A stretch of 64,000 nt of DNA, taken from Corynebacterium uberis. Its GTDB lineage: Bacteria; Actinomycetota; Actinomycetes; Mycobacteriales; Mycobacteriaceae. The position numbers were made by a program, and so were the translations under genes. This document shows, piece after piece, positions 38,135 through 45,772 of this stretch. Every line of letters begins with the position of its first letter. Positions within the stretch are counted from its first letter, which is position 1. The notes under the pieces were generated by a model. The model saw only the letters and a program-made list of their open reading frames with translations, did no database searches and was not told the DNA's origin. The stretch is from assembly GCF_020616335.1 (NCBI RefSeq), contig NZ_CP085051.1, positions 682,001 to 746,000 of the forward strand, read 5' to 3'.

Positions 38135-38383
38135 TTAGCGGCTGGTGAACGGCAGGAGAGCCATTTCGCGGGCGTTCTTGACGGCGGTGGCCACCTCGCG
38201 CTGCTGCTTGGGGGTCAGGCCGGTCACGCGACGCGAACGGATCTTGTGACGGTCAGAGATGAACTGACGCAAGGTGTTGGTGTCCTTGTAGTCCACCTTT
38301 TCAATGCCCGCAACCTTCAGCGGGTTCTTCTTGGGGCGGCGGCTCTGCTCCATGCGAGCGCGCTTGGCGTGATTACGCTTCAT
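38135..38383 (-). CDS. rpsR: 30S ribosomal protein S18, Cys-free form
   Basis: An 82-residue S18 that binds S6 and 16S r[23 protein letters not shown] (about 29-48) and [20 protein letters not shown] (about 51-70) are the family core, and MALLPFTSR is the end. It contains no cysteine, i.e. the form without the zinc-binding pair found in paralogues of some Actinobacteria. Last gene of the rpmB-rpmG-rpsN-rpsR operon, 19 bp after rpsN. Confidence 0.97.
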   Translation of the reverse strand: MKRNHAKRARMEQSRRPKKNPLKVAGIEKVDYKDTNTLRQFISDRHKIRSRRVTGLTPKQQREVATAVKNAREMALLPFTSR

Positions 38384-38402
38384 TTATTGCACAACTCCCT
38401 GA

Positions 38403-38708
38403 TTACCAGCTGGACTTACGGACACCCGGCAGCTCACCGCGGTGAGCCATCTCGCGCATACGAACGCGCGACAGGCCGAACTTGCGCAGGTAACCGCGCG
38501 GGCGGCCGTCGTGGGAGTCACGATTACGGACGCGCACCGGGGAGGCGTCGCGAGGCTGACGGTTCAGCTCGAACTGCGCATCCAGGCGCTCCTCGTCGGT
38601 GGACTTGGGGTTCTTGATGATGGCCTTGAGCTCGGCACGACGCTCCGCGTAACGGGCGACGATTTCCTTGCGCTGCTCGTTCTTGGCGATCTTGGACTTC
38701 TTAGCCAT
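38403..38708 (-). CDS. rpsN: 30S ribosomal protein S14, zinc-independent form
   Basis: The 101-residue long S14 has the N-terminal [20 protein letters not shown] and the C-terminal [20 protein letters not shown] followed by [19 protein letters not shown]. The length (101 rather than 61) and the absence of the CxxC-CxxC zinc ribbon identify the Cys-lacking form. It is 3 bp from rpmG and 19 bp from rpsR, in one operon. Confidence 0.97.
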   Translation of the reverse strand: MAKKSKIAKNEQRKEIVARYAERRAELKAIIKNPKSTDEERLDAQFELNRQPRDASPVRVRNRDSHDGRPRGYLRKFGLSRVRMREMAHRGELPGVRKSSW

Positions 38709-38711
38709 AAA

Positions 38712-38876
38712 TTATCGCTCCTCGCGGAATTCGACGTGCTTGCGGACTACCGGATCGTACTTCTTCATGGTGATGCGGTCCGGGTTGTTGCGCTTGTTCT
38801 TCCGGGTGACATAGGTATAACCGGTGCCAGCCGTCGACTTCAGCTTGATGATCGGACGAATGTCATTACGTGCCAT
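38712..38876 (-). CDS. rpmG: 50S ribosomal protein L33, Cys-free form
   Basis: A 54-residue protein, [20 protein letters not shown] then [20 protein letters not shown], ending KHVEFREER. This is L33 without either of the two CxxC zinc pairs. The ATG at 38876 and TAA at 38712-38714 bound it tightly between rpmB (3 bp) and rpsN (3 bp). Confidence 0.96.
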   Translation of the reverse strand: MARNDIRPIIKLKSTAGTGYTYVTRKNKRNNPDRITMKKYDPVVRKHVEFREER

Positions 38877-38879
38877 CGG

Positions 38880-39116
38880 TTAGATCTTCTCCCCACGTGC
38901 TCGAATCTTGGCGACAACGGCCTCGATGCCGTCACGGTCGATGATCTTGAGACCCTTGGTGGAAACATTCAGGGTGATGGTACGGCCCTCGGAGGGCAGG
39001 TAGAACCGACGGCGCTGGATGTTGGGGTTCCAACGGCGCGACGTACGGCGGTGCGAGTGCGAGACGGACTTGCCGAACTGCGGCTTGCGTCCCGTGACCT
39101 GGCAAATAGCCGACAT
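38880..39116 (-). CDS. rpmB: 50S ribosomal protein L28
   Basis: A 78-residue L28 ([20 protein letters not shown], then [20 protein letters not shown], ending IRARGEKI). It has only one cysteine, CQVTGRKP instead of CxxCGK, so it is the form that cannot hold zinc. First gene of the four-gene ribosomal operon, with about 150 nt of leader after a TATGAT -10 box on the minus strand at 39273-39278. Confidence 0.97.
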   Translation of the reverse strand: MSAICQVTGRKPQFGKSVSHSHRRTSRRWNPNIQRRRFYLPSEGRTITLNVSTKGLKIIDRDGIEAVVAKIRARGEKI

Positions 39117-39242
39117 GGGTTAACTTTCTCCTAGCCGCCCACATCACAGCAATAAACCGCGCCGCACCACACCCGATATGGGCCGGAAAATCCGGCAAAA
39201 GGGCAGGTCGGGGCGCTGTTTGTGCCAGCTGACGGGGCGAAA

Positions 39243-39278
39243 GACGAATGATTTCGACAACAGCAAGGGACCATCATA
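39243..39278 (-). promoter_or_regulatory. rpmB operon promoter with a Zur-box-like palindrome
   Basis: The -10 box TATGAT occupies 39273-39278 on the minus strand. Just downstream of the expected transcript start lies GACGAATGATTTCGAC (39243-39258), with 5 of 6 base pairs symmetric and containing AATGATTT, the centre of actinobacterial Zur boxes (TGAAAATGATTTTCA type). The flanks do not match well, so Zur control is only a hypothesis. Confidence 0.4.
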
Positions 39279-39404
39279 CATGGACCCTGGGGTGCGTCCT
39301 AATCCCGCCGTCTCGCCGAGGGCAGCCGTCCCAGCTGTCTGGAGGTAGCAAAATCAGGGCGATCCCCCATTGTTTCCCTGGTATATCCCCTCCATGATCA
39401 GGGT

Positions 39405-40361
39405 ATGAGTATGAAACGGGTACTTGCGGATACCCAACGGCCCGAACGCGGCCCCTTAGCCGCCACCGGTGACTCAGCGGTTGCCCCTAGGCCCTTGATC
39501 CCTTTCAGTGCGGCAGGCTTGGCGGTGCGGGGTGTCTGCGCAGTGGCCATTTTGCTGCTTGCCAACGTTGCCACGATGGGGCTGATCGCCCTTGGGTTCA
39601 GCCTGTTGGGCCCGAACGAGATTCGTGGGGCGCTGTGGATGTCCGGCTGCTACGTGCTTGCCGCGATACTCGTGGTGGCGCTGCTTGCGGCGTGGCTGCG
39701 CTGGGTGGACCGTGACAGTATCAAAGCCATTCTGGCTGCTCCGCAGCACTCCGGCGGGATTGTCGGGGGTGTGTGTGCCGGGGCGGCGCTGGCCAGTGTG
39801 GGATTGATTCCCGCATGCCTTTTGGCCGCGGCCGTTGCGCCGGCGCCTGCGCAGGCAGCAGGCGCGGTGGGACAAACGGGACTCGCAGGCTGGGTTGTTA
39901 TGGCAGTCTTCCTCCTGGCTCGCGGGGTGGCGTTGCAGGCGCTGCCTGAGGAACTGCTCTTCCGTGGCTGGTTGCTGCGCTTGGGCAAAAACCGCCCTGC
40001 GACGGCGCTGGTGGTGACCACTCTGTGGTTTATGGTCATCCATCTGGTCTCCCAAGGTGGGCAAGACGGCTGGGGGCAGCGGCTGATCTACCTGGTATTG
40101 CCGCTAGGTATAGGGCTGTTGGCGGCGGTTTTAGTGCTGAACACCGGGTCGGTGTGGTGGGGTGTCGGCGTGCACGGCGCTTTTCATCTGGTGATGCCCG
40201 TGTGTCAGTTGGTGTGGGGTTTTGACCAAGGGCCGGTGAGCTGGGTGATCATGGGGCTATCTTTGGTGGCGGTCGCCGCGGTGGTCCTGTGGATCACCCC
40301 ACGGGCCTGGTGGCGGCGCACGCGAGGGGAGGGATTTTCCTCACAGGCGGCACAGGTGTAA
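39405..40361 (+). CDS. CPBP-family intramembrane metalloprotease (CAAX protease-like)
   Basis: A 318-residue membrane protein with about eight helices. The three glutamic-type motifs of the Abi/CPBP family are visible: EELLFR near 182-187, WFMVIH near 207-212, and HGAFHL near 251-256. Bacterial members are linked to prenyl-protein cleavage or bacteriocin immunity; the actual substrate is unknown. It sits between two groups of ribosomal-protein genes and starts 288 bp from rpmB in the opposite direction. Confidence 0.88.
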   Translation: MSMKRVLADTQRPERGPLAATGDSAVAPRPLIPFSAAGLAVRGVCAVAILLLANVATMGLIALGFSLLGPNEIRGALWMSGCYVLAAILVVALLAAWLRWVDRDSIKAILAAPQHSGGIVGGVCAGAALASVGLIPACLLAAAVAPAPAQAAGAVGQTGLAGWVVMAVFLLARGVALQALPEELLFRGWLLRLGKNRPATALVVTTLWFMVIHLVSQGGQDGWGQRLIYLVLPLGIGLLAAVLVLNTGSVWWGVGVHGAFHLVMPVCQLVWGFDQGPVSWVIMGLSLVAVAAVVLWITPRAWWRRTRGEGFSSQAAQV

Positions 40362-40485
40362 GGTGTCAAAGGTTCATCGACGCCCAACTCAGGCACGATC
40401 GCGCACCGTGGTCAGCGGCTTATACCCAGTGATCATCGGCGTGCAGAGACGACCTGAAGTTCAACCCTGAGGGATTTCGAAGTTT

Positions 40486-40758
40486 ATGAAGAAGGACATT
40501 CACCCTGACTACCACCCGGTAGTCTTCCGTGACGCCGGCACCGGCCACCAGTTCATCACCCGCTCGACTGCCACCAGCTCGCGCACCGTGGAGTGGGAAG
40601 ACGGCCAGGAGTACCCGCTCATCGTGGTCGACGTGACCAGTGAGTCGCACCCGTTCTGGACCGGCGCCCAGCGTGTCATGGACACCGCCGGCCGCGTGGA
40701 GAAGTTCCAGCGTCGCTTCGGTGGCATGGCCCGCCGCAAGAAGAAGACCCAGGCTTAA
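40486..40758 (+). CDS. rpmE2: 50S ribosomal protein L31, type B (zinc-independent)
   Basis: A 90-residue L31 type [21 protein letters not shown], then [27 protein letters not shown]. It has no cysteine, and the insertion distinguishes it from the 70-residue zinc-binding type A. Paired with rpmF, 21 bp downstream, with an AAGGAGGG ribosome site between. Confidence 0.96.
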   Translation: MKKDIHPDYHPVVFRDAGTGHQFITRSTATSSRTVEWEDGQEYPLIVVDVTSESHPFWTGAQRVMDTAGRVEKFQRRFGGMARRKKKTQA

Positions 40759-40779
40759 AGGTAAGGAGGGAAAAGGAAA

Positions 40780-40953
40780 ATGGCAGTACCTAAGTTCCGT
40801 AAGTCCCGCGCGAACACGCACATGCGCCGTTCGCAGTGGAAGGCCAACAACGTTGCCCTCCAGGAGGTCACCATCGACGGCCAGACCGTGCGTATCCCGC
40901 GCCGCCTGGTCAAGGCCGCCCAGCTCGGCCTGGTGGATGTGGAGCAGTTCTAA
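40780..40953 (+). CDS. rpmF: 50S ribosomal protein L32, Cys-free form
   Basis: A 57-residue protein, [23 protein letters not shown]..., ending [13 protein letters not shown]32 normally carries a CxxC...CxxC zinc ribbon in its second half; here those positions are non-cysteine. It follows rpmE2 and precedes a strong terminator. Confidence 0.95.
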   Translation: MAVPKFRKSRANTHMRRSQWKANNVALQEVTIDGQTVRIPRRLVKAAQLGLVDVEQF

Positions 40954-41028
40954 GCTCCCAGCCGCGAACTGACTAGGCCGGCAAGCGCTTTCCGCTTGCA
41001 CGTGCGCCAGCGTCAGATAGGCACCCGC

Positions 41029-41092
41029 CCGCCCGCAGCGCCCATGGCATGGATCATTTCCGTGCAGGGTGCTGCGGGCGGTTGTGCTTTTT
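41029..41092 (+). terminator. Terminator of rpmE2-rpmF
   Basis: A 14-bp stem with one G-T pair (CCGCCCGCAGCGCC with GGTGCTGCGGGCGG) and a 25-nt loop, then TTGTGCTTTTTG. Confidence 0.88.
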
Positions 41093-41181
41093 GTGGAAGC
41101 GCAGGCTGGGTGGGTTGGGCGGTGAGGAGCCTTCGGTAGCGCGCCCCTTCCGACACACGGGTATCGTCCTGGAGACATTCA

Positions 41182-41252
41182 GGGAACGCTCAGCAAGTCT
41201 TATGTGCTTGTGACCCCCACACAAGACAACCCGCAGTGCGCGGGTCCATAAT
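41182..41252 (+). promoter_or_regulatory. htrA promoter region with inverted repeat
   Basis: A CATAAT -10 box (41247-41252) lies 7 nt before the ATG, so the mRNA is probably leaderless. CTTGTG-N7-CACAAG (41207-41225) is centred about 44 bp upstream of the start, where a CRP-type activator would bind; it resembles a GlxR site with one base less in the spacer. GGGAAC at 41182-41187 could be half of an extracytoplasmic-stress (SigE-like) promoter. Confidence 0.45.
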
Positions 41253-41259
41253 CGTGCTC

Positions 41260-42816
41260 ATGACTCATAGTGACAGCTTGTCTTCTCAGCCCGAACGCCC
41301 CCGTCACGGTGCCGAGCCCACTCATTCACCTGAGCCCAACACCGGTTTTGCCGCCGGGGCAGGCGTTCCTCAACAGTCCAGCCAGCCGGCCCAGCCCGGG
41401 GGTGCGTCAGGCGAAAACGTGACATCTCACCAGCCCCCATCACGGCCGGTGTCATCGGGCTCGACGCGGTATTCGCGTCCCGACGCCGAGGCCCCCGCAG
41501 CACCCACCGGGACTCCCGCCGGCGGCGCTGGGGAGGGTTCCCCTTACCGCACGTGGGCAACCTGGGAGGATACGCAGCAGATTCCCGCAGACGGCTCCGT
41601 CGCGGGGCAGGGTCATCATGCTGGTGCACCGCAGGGCCAGCCGGACTATCAGGCATCCGGGCCCGCGCAGACTCCTGGGCCTATCGACGCCCCCGCCGCC
41701 GCACCCGAAGCAAAAAAGAAGCTTCAATTCGGGGTGCTGCCCACCCTGGCGATGGTCACCGTCGCGGCGATCGCGGCGGGTTCGATCACCGGGGTAGTGG
41801 TGGGTAACCGTGCGACGCCGCAGCAGGAGGTGGTCAACTCTCTTGAGGCACCCAGCGCCGGCTCGGCGGAAAAGCCCGCCGCTCCCCAGGGCTCTGTCGC
41901 GCAGGTTGCACAATCAGTCTTGCCCTCCGTGGTGTCCATCCAGGTGATGACGCGCACCGGCGGTGGAGAAGGCTCGGGGTCGATCCTGTCCTCGGATGGG
42001 TTGGTGTTGACCAACGCCCACGTGGTTGCTGGTACGGAGGGCGGTAATGGCCGCATCCAGGTGCGGCTCAATGATGGCTCTACCCACGAGGGGGAGTTTG
42101 TTGCCGCCGACAAGGACACCGATATTGCTCTGGTGAAGATCAAGGGTGTGCAGGGCCTGCCGGCAATCACCTTAGGCAACTCGGAGCAGGTGCAGGTGGG
42201 CCAGCCGGTGGTAGCCATCGGCTCCCCGCTGGGGCTGACCTCTACTGTGACCACCGGCATCGTCTCGGCGCTTAACCGTCCGGTGCGTGCCTCTGATGGC
42301 GGCGGGGAATCCTCCCTTATTGATGCCATCCAAACCGATGCGGCGATCAACCCGGGTAACTCTGGTGGCCCGCTGGTGGACATGGAGGGCCATCTCATCG
42401 GGATGAACTCGGGCATCGCCTCGCTGAGCGCCGGCATGCAGCAGGGCGGCTCCATCGGGCTTGGTTTTGCCATTCCCTCGAACTTTGCCAAGCGGATCGC
42501 CGAGCAATTGCAGCGCACCGGTAAGGCACAGTTGCCGCTGCTGGGGGTGCATGTCTTGCGTGATGATGTGCCCGGCGGTGGCGCCAACGTGCCAGGAGCT
42601 GTGATTAATGACGTCAGCCCGGGCGGGCCGGCCGCTGCCGGTGGCCTGCGTCAGGGCGACGTTGTGACCAAGCTCAATGAGCGCAATATCGAATCGGCGG
42701 ATGCGCTGATCGCGGCGGTGCGCTCGCACGAGTTCGGCGAGACTGTGACCTTGGAAGTTATCCGAGAAGGAAGCAATGATCCCATAAGGGTAGAGGTGAC
42801 GCTGTCGAACGGCTAA
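41260..42816 (+). CDS. Membrane-anchored HtrA/DegP-type serine protease with PDZ domain
   Basis: The 518-residue protein is the counterpart of mycobacterial PepD, which degrades misfolded envelope proteins. A Pro/Gly/Gln-rich cytoplasmic region (1-155) precedes one membrane helix (about 161-182). The trypsin-like domain has the triad His254 (TNAHVVAG), Asp288 (DTDIALVKI) and Ser368 (GNSGGPL). A PDZ domain fills about 425-515. The mog-like gene follows after 101 bp. The response-regulator/sensor genes that precede it in C. glutamicum and M. tuberculosis are missing here. Confidence 0.93.
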   Translation: MTHSDSLSSQPERPRHGAEPTHSPEPNTGFAAGAGVPQQSSQPAQPGGASGENVTSHQPPSRPVSSGSTRYSRPDAEAPAAPTGTPAGGAGEGSPYRTWATWEDTQQIPADGSVAGQGHHAGAPQGQPDYQASGPAQTPGPIDAPAAAPEAKKKLQFGVLPTLAMVTVAAIAAGSITGVVVGNRATPQQEVVNSLEAPSAGSAEKPAAPQGSVAQVAQSVLPSVVSIQVMTRTGGGEGSGSILSSDGLVLTNAHVVAGTEGGNGRIQVRLNDGSTHEGEFVAADKDTDIALVKIKGVQGLPAITLGNSEQVQVGQPVVAIGSPLGLTSTVTTGIVSALNRPVRASDGGGESSLIDAIQTDAAINPGNSGGPLVDMEGHLIGMNSGIASLSAGMQQGGSIGLGFAIPSNFAKRIAEQLQRTGKAQLPLLGVHVLRDDVPGGGANVPGAVINDVSPGGPAAAGGLRQGDVVTKLNERNIESADALIAAVRSHEFGETVTLEVIREGSNDPIRVEVTLSNG

Positions 42817-42917
42817 GTTATATCTGACAGGACACCTCCTCGGCGTAGGCCCACGTGCACCGCAGGTTTCGCGCCGGGGCAGGTGCGAACACACTCTCCT
42901 ATGAAGGGCAGCCACAC

Positions 42918-43514
42918 ATGAACAAGACCCTCGCCACGGCCGTTGATGATGCCACGCAGGCGCAAGGATCGGCGCTTCAAGATGTAGCGGAGCCTGATGC
43001 CAATTTCCTGTTGGCGGCCGAGCGGGAAGTTCATGTACGCCCTCCCCGAAAATCCCTGGCGGTATTAGTCACGGATCACATCAATGAGGTTGGGGTCAAC
43101 ATTCCGCGTCTGGTTGCAGAATCGCTGTCTGCTGCCGGTTTTGATGTTGATGCGGTCGTGGCCGTGCGGTCAAAGAAATCGCAGATTCGCAATGCCATAG
43201 AAACGGCCGTTGTTGGCGGTGTTGACCTTGTCGTCACCATTGGCGGAACGGGAGTAGGACCGCGCGATAAAACCCCGGAGGCCACCCGCTCCGTATTAGA
43301 TATTCTGGTTCCCGGTATTGCGCAGGCAATTCGTCAGACCGGACGGCATAGCGGCGCTATTGATGCCTGCGTGTCCCGCGGGATTGCCGGGGTTTCTGGG
43401 TCAACGTTGGTGGTCAACCTAGCGGCCTCGCCAGAGGCCATTCAAGATGGGATTGCCACGATGCAGCCGCTCGCCCACTTTGTTATTGATGATCTCCAGG
43501 ATTCGGGAGTCTAG
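42918..43514 (+). CDS. MoaB/Mog-family molybdopterin-binding protein
   Basis: Members adenylate molybdopterin or bind it. The 198-residue product has a 50-residue N-terminal extension, then the MoCF-binding fold with LAVLVTDHINEVG and TIGGTGVGPRDKTPEAT (about 106-122), the phosphate-binding signature. It ends in helices with FVIDDLQ. Start at ATG 42918. The stop overlaps the next gene by one base (TAGTG). htrA-moaB2-mscL is the same order as in M. tuberculosis. Confidence 0.85.
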   Translation: MNKTLATAVDDATQAQGSALQDVAEPDANFLLAAEREVHVRPPRKSLAVLVTDHINEVGVNIPRLVAESLSAAGFDVDAVVAVRSKKSQIRNAIETAVVGGVDLVVTIGGTGVGPRDKTPEATRSVLDILVPGIAQAIRQTGRHSGAIDACVSRGIAGVSGSTLVVNLAASPEAIQDGIATMQPLAHFVIDDLQDSGV

Positions 43515-43735
43515 TGTCTAGACAGCGCAAGCCGCGCAGACGGAGCCAACGGGCCGCCCAGTCGGGCTCGCCAGACGGCGGCTGGGATTCCCCAGGCATG
43601 TGGTCCGGTCGGGCACAGACAGACCCGGAACGGGTGGATGCGGATGCCGCCCGCCCGGTGATCTTCGAGGGGGAGGAGCCGGTGGACCGGGAGACGTATC
43701 TCAAGGAGCAGCGGCCTCCCCACCACGGGGGCTAG
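43514..43735 (+). CDS. Small basic/acidic protein of unknown function
   Basis: A 73-residue polar protein: an Arg/Lys-rich start (MSRQRKPRRRSQRAAQ), a Gly/Trp/Asp middle (GGWDSPGMWSG), and an acidic end (VIFEGEEPVDRETYLKEQRP). GTG starts inside the stop of the mog-like gene, indicating coupling. A small unnamed gene at this place is found in C. glutamicum as I recall. Its end is 3 bp from the mscL stop. Confidence 0.7.
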   Translation: MSRQRKPRRRSQRAAQSGSPDGGWDSPGMWSGRAQTDPERVDADAARPVIFEGEEPVDRETYLKEQRPPHHGG

Positions 43736-43738
43736 GAG

Positions 43739-44257
43739 CTAGCTGGGGTGAGCGGGGCTGGCGGGACCGGCAGTGTTCCCCGTGTTCGCCGCTTTTTCGG
43801 GGTGGGCAGAATTGTCACGACTTGCGGAAGTCGTCTCAGCCGCGGTGGGGCGGCGTTCGGCGAGCAGGTCGCGGATTTCTGCCAGCAGGTTGGCCTCCAA
43901 GGACGCGGGTTGCTCTTCTTCCTCGGTCACCCCGCGATACTTGAGCTGAAGCTCGTTGATCTTGTTCATCGGGGCGATGAGCAGGAAGTACACCACGGCG
44001 GCAATGATGAGGAAGTTCAACCCAGCGGTGATCACGGCGCCGAAGTCGAGGCGGGTGGCGGGGTCTCCTTGGCGCAGCTGGATGGCCAGGCCAGAGACCT
44101 CGGCGCTCCCGCCGAGGCTGGCGATCAGCGGGTTAATAATGCTCTGGGAAAACGCGGTAACAATCGCGGTGAACGCGGAGCCGATGACCACGGCGACGGC
44201 CAGCTCAATGACGTTGCCGCGCAGGATAAAGTCTTTAAAACCCTTGAGTACCTTCAT
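43739..44257 (-). CDS. mscL: Large-conductance mechanosensitive channel
   Basis: A pentameric pore that opens under membrane tension and releases solutes on hypo-osmotic shock. The 172-residue protein begins MKVLKGFKDFILRGNVIELA (1-20), has the pore-lining first helix VAVVIGSAFTAIVTAFSQSI, the second helix FLIIAAVVYFLLIAPMNKIN, and a C-terminal helix with LLAEIRDLLAE, plus a polar tail of about 30 residues. Start 44257 is set by the conserved N-terminus. Confidence 0.96.
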   Translation of the reverse strand: MKVLKGFKDFILRGNVIELAVAVVIGSAFTAIVTAFSQSIINPLIASLGGSAEVSGLAIQLRQGDPATRLDFGAVITAGLNFLIIAAVVYFLLIAPMNKINELQLKYRGVTEEEEQPASLEANLLAEIRDLLAERRPTAAETTSASRDNSAHPEKAANTGNTAGPASPAHPS

Positions 44258-44303
44258 GGGGGTATCCCTTCTCAAAATTGTTGAACAAGGAGATGGCGCG
44301 GCG

Positions 44304-45023
44304 TCATCCTACCGGTTGGGCGCGTGCCCCGGTGACAATCACTGCCAGGGGGTTGTGGAGGGCTGCCGCTGCCACCACAGCGGCCTCTGGTTCGGGCAAC
44401 GCGAGCAGGACGGTGGTGCCCGTTGCCTGGGGTCGAGCGGAGTCTGATCCGGGTGCCGCGGGTGCGCCGGCAAGGACGACCCGGGCGCCGGTGGCGATGA
44501 TCCTAGGTTCAGCCGAGGCGTCATCGTGGGTGACTACGGTGACGGTGTCTCCGTGGGTGAGCAGCGGGAGGGCGTCGGTAGCCGCTAGAGGGATGGGCAC
44601 CAGCGTGGCGGGGCGCGGATCAGCGGGGTTGGCTAGGAGGTCTCGCGCGGTTGCCTGGCTGACCAGTCGCGCGGGCGTGACTATTTCTCCAGCGAGCGCG
44701 GCGGAGACGGTGACGTGGCCGATCAGGGCGGCCGGATCGGGGACCTCGGCGCCCAGGGCGGGAGGGATGAGATTCTGGGGGATCGCCTGGGTGGTCAGGT
44801 CGGCGGCGTCGAGAGGCGTACCGGCGGCGACGTCGCGGGCAAAGACGGTGACCTGCGGGTCGCGGTGGCCGTGTGCGGCTAAGGCGGTGATGGCGGCAAG
44901 GGCGAGGAGGAGGCCGGCGGCGGCGCGCCGGGCGAGGACCATGCGCCGCCAGCCGGGGGTGGCTAGCGCGGAGCGGACCCGGCTCAGTGGGTTGGTTGCG
45001 GGAGCTGTCGTGGCATCGTTCAC
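44304..45023 (-). CDS. SAF-domain membrane protein
   Basis: A 239-residue protein with one membrane segment (about 29-50, AAAGLLLALAAITALAAHG) and an outer SAF/CpaB-like domain (VTVFARDVAAGTPLDAADLT, then GHVTVSAALAGEIVTPARLV). SAF domains occur in flagellar and pilus assembly proteins (CpaB, FlgA), but no pilus genes are near. GTG 45023 overlaps the fthC stop by four bases (GTGA), so it is co-translated with fthC. Confidence 0.75.
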   Translation of the reverse strand: MNDATTAPATNPLSRVRSALATPGWRRMVLARRAAAGLLLALAAITALAAHGHRDPQVTVFARDVAAGTPLDAADLTTQAIPQNLIPPALGAEVPDPAALIGHVTVSAALAGEIVTPARLVSQATARDLLANPADPRPATLVPIPLAATDALPLLTHGDTVTVVTHDDASAEPRIIATGARVVLAGAPAAPGSDSARPQATGTTVLLALPEPEAAVVAAAALHNPLAVIVTGARAQPVG

Positions 45024-45670
45024 ACCATTGTTGGACCGCCTCCCGGGGGCGTTGGTTCCCCGTGCGTGTGGCGGGGTCCTTGCGGGGTGATGATCATGGC
45101 GACGGCGCGGTCGTGGTCCTCGATGGGCAGGTCGGCGCTGATCTCGTGGGAGAAGGCGAGTGCGACGAACAGCGGAGGGGCGGGGCACGTGGCGCTGGCG
45201 GCGAGCACGCGGTCATAGAATCCGCCGCCTTGGCCCAGCCGGTAGCCGTCGGGCGTTAAGGCCAGGGCTGGGGTTATTACCAGGTCAGTGGTGTCCAGCA
45301 TCGCCGGCGTGGTCATGTGGGTTGCGGCGGGGGTCGCGGGTTCCGCAATCCCCATGGGGTTGTCGGCGCGCAGCTGCGCGCGGCTGCTGATCGGTGCCCA
45401 GGTCAGCGTGCCGGCGTCGCCGACGATGGGCAGGAGGAGGGGTGCGGGGGTGGCCAGGAGGGCGTCGAGAAGCGTGTCGTAGCCGGGCTCTTCGGGCAGG
45501 GGCGCGTAGGCGGCGATGCGGCGGGGCCGACGGGTGCGCAGCAGTTCGCTGAGGTGGCGGACGATGTCGCGGGAGGCGGCGGCGCGGGTGGCTGCGGGAA
45601 GCTGTGCGCGGGCGCGGCGGTAGTGCGCGCGGGCGGCGGATTTTGCGGAACGGCGCGGCGAAAGGTTCAC
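45020..45670 (-). CDS. fthC: 5-Formyltetrahydrofolate cyclo-ligase
   Basis: ATP-dependent conversion of 5-formyl-THF to methenyl-THF. The 216-residue product has the N-terminal Lys/Arg-rich RSAKSAARAHYRRARAQL, Tyr71-containing IAAYAPLPEEPG-type substrate segment, and the signature YRLGQGGGFYDRVLA (about 143-157). GTG 45670 lies 6 nt after a TACCCT box and gives a normal length; ATG 45718 would add 16 unconserved residues. It is divergent from galU by about 100 bp. Confidence 0.88.
   Translation of the reverse strand: MNLSPRRSAKSAARAHYRRARAQLPAATRAAASRDIVRHLSELLRTRRPRRIAAYAPLPEEPGYDTLLDALLATPAPLLLPIVGDAGTLTWAPISSRAQLRADNPMGIAEPATPAATHMTTPAMLDTTDLVITPALALTPDGYRLGQGGGFYDRVLAASATCPAPPLFVALAFSHEISADLPIEDHDRAVAMIITPQGPRHTHGEPTPPGGGPTMV
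45461..45473 (-). repeat. Dispersed 13-bp word (N=C) in fthC
   Basis: Coding-strand GCTTCTCGACGCC, in frame as Leu-Leu-Asp-Ala. Confidence 0.85.
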
Positions 45671-45772
45671 ACGGGACCAGGGTAGTGGTTCCGGTTGCGT
45701 GGGCTGTCCTACACCCATTTGAGGGGGCGTGATTCTTAATGGTAGGGGGCTGCTTGGGTAGGGTTGGAACGT

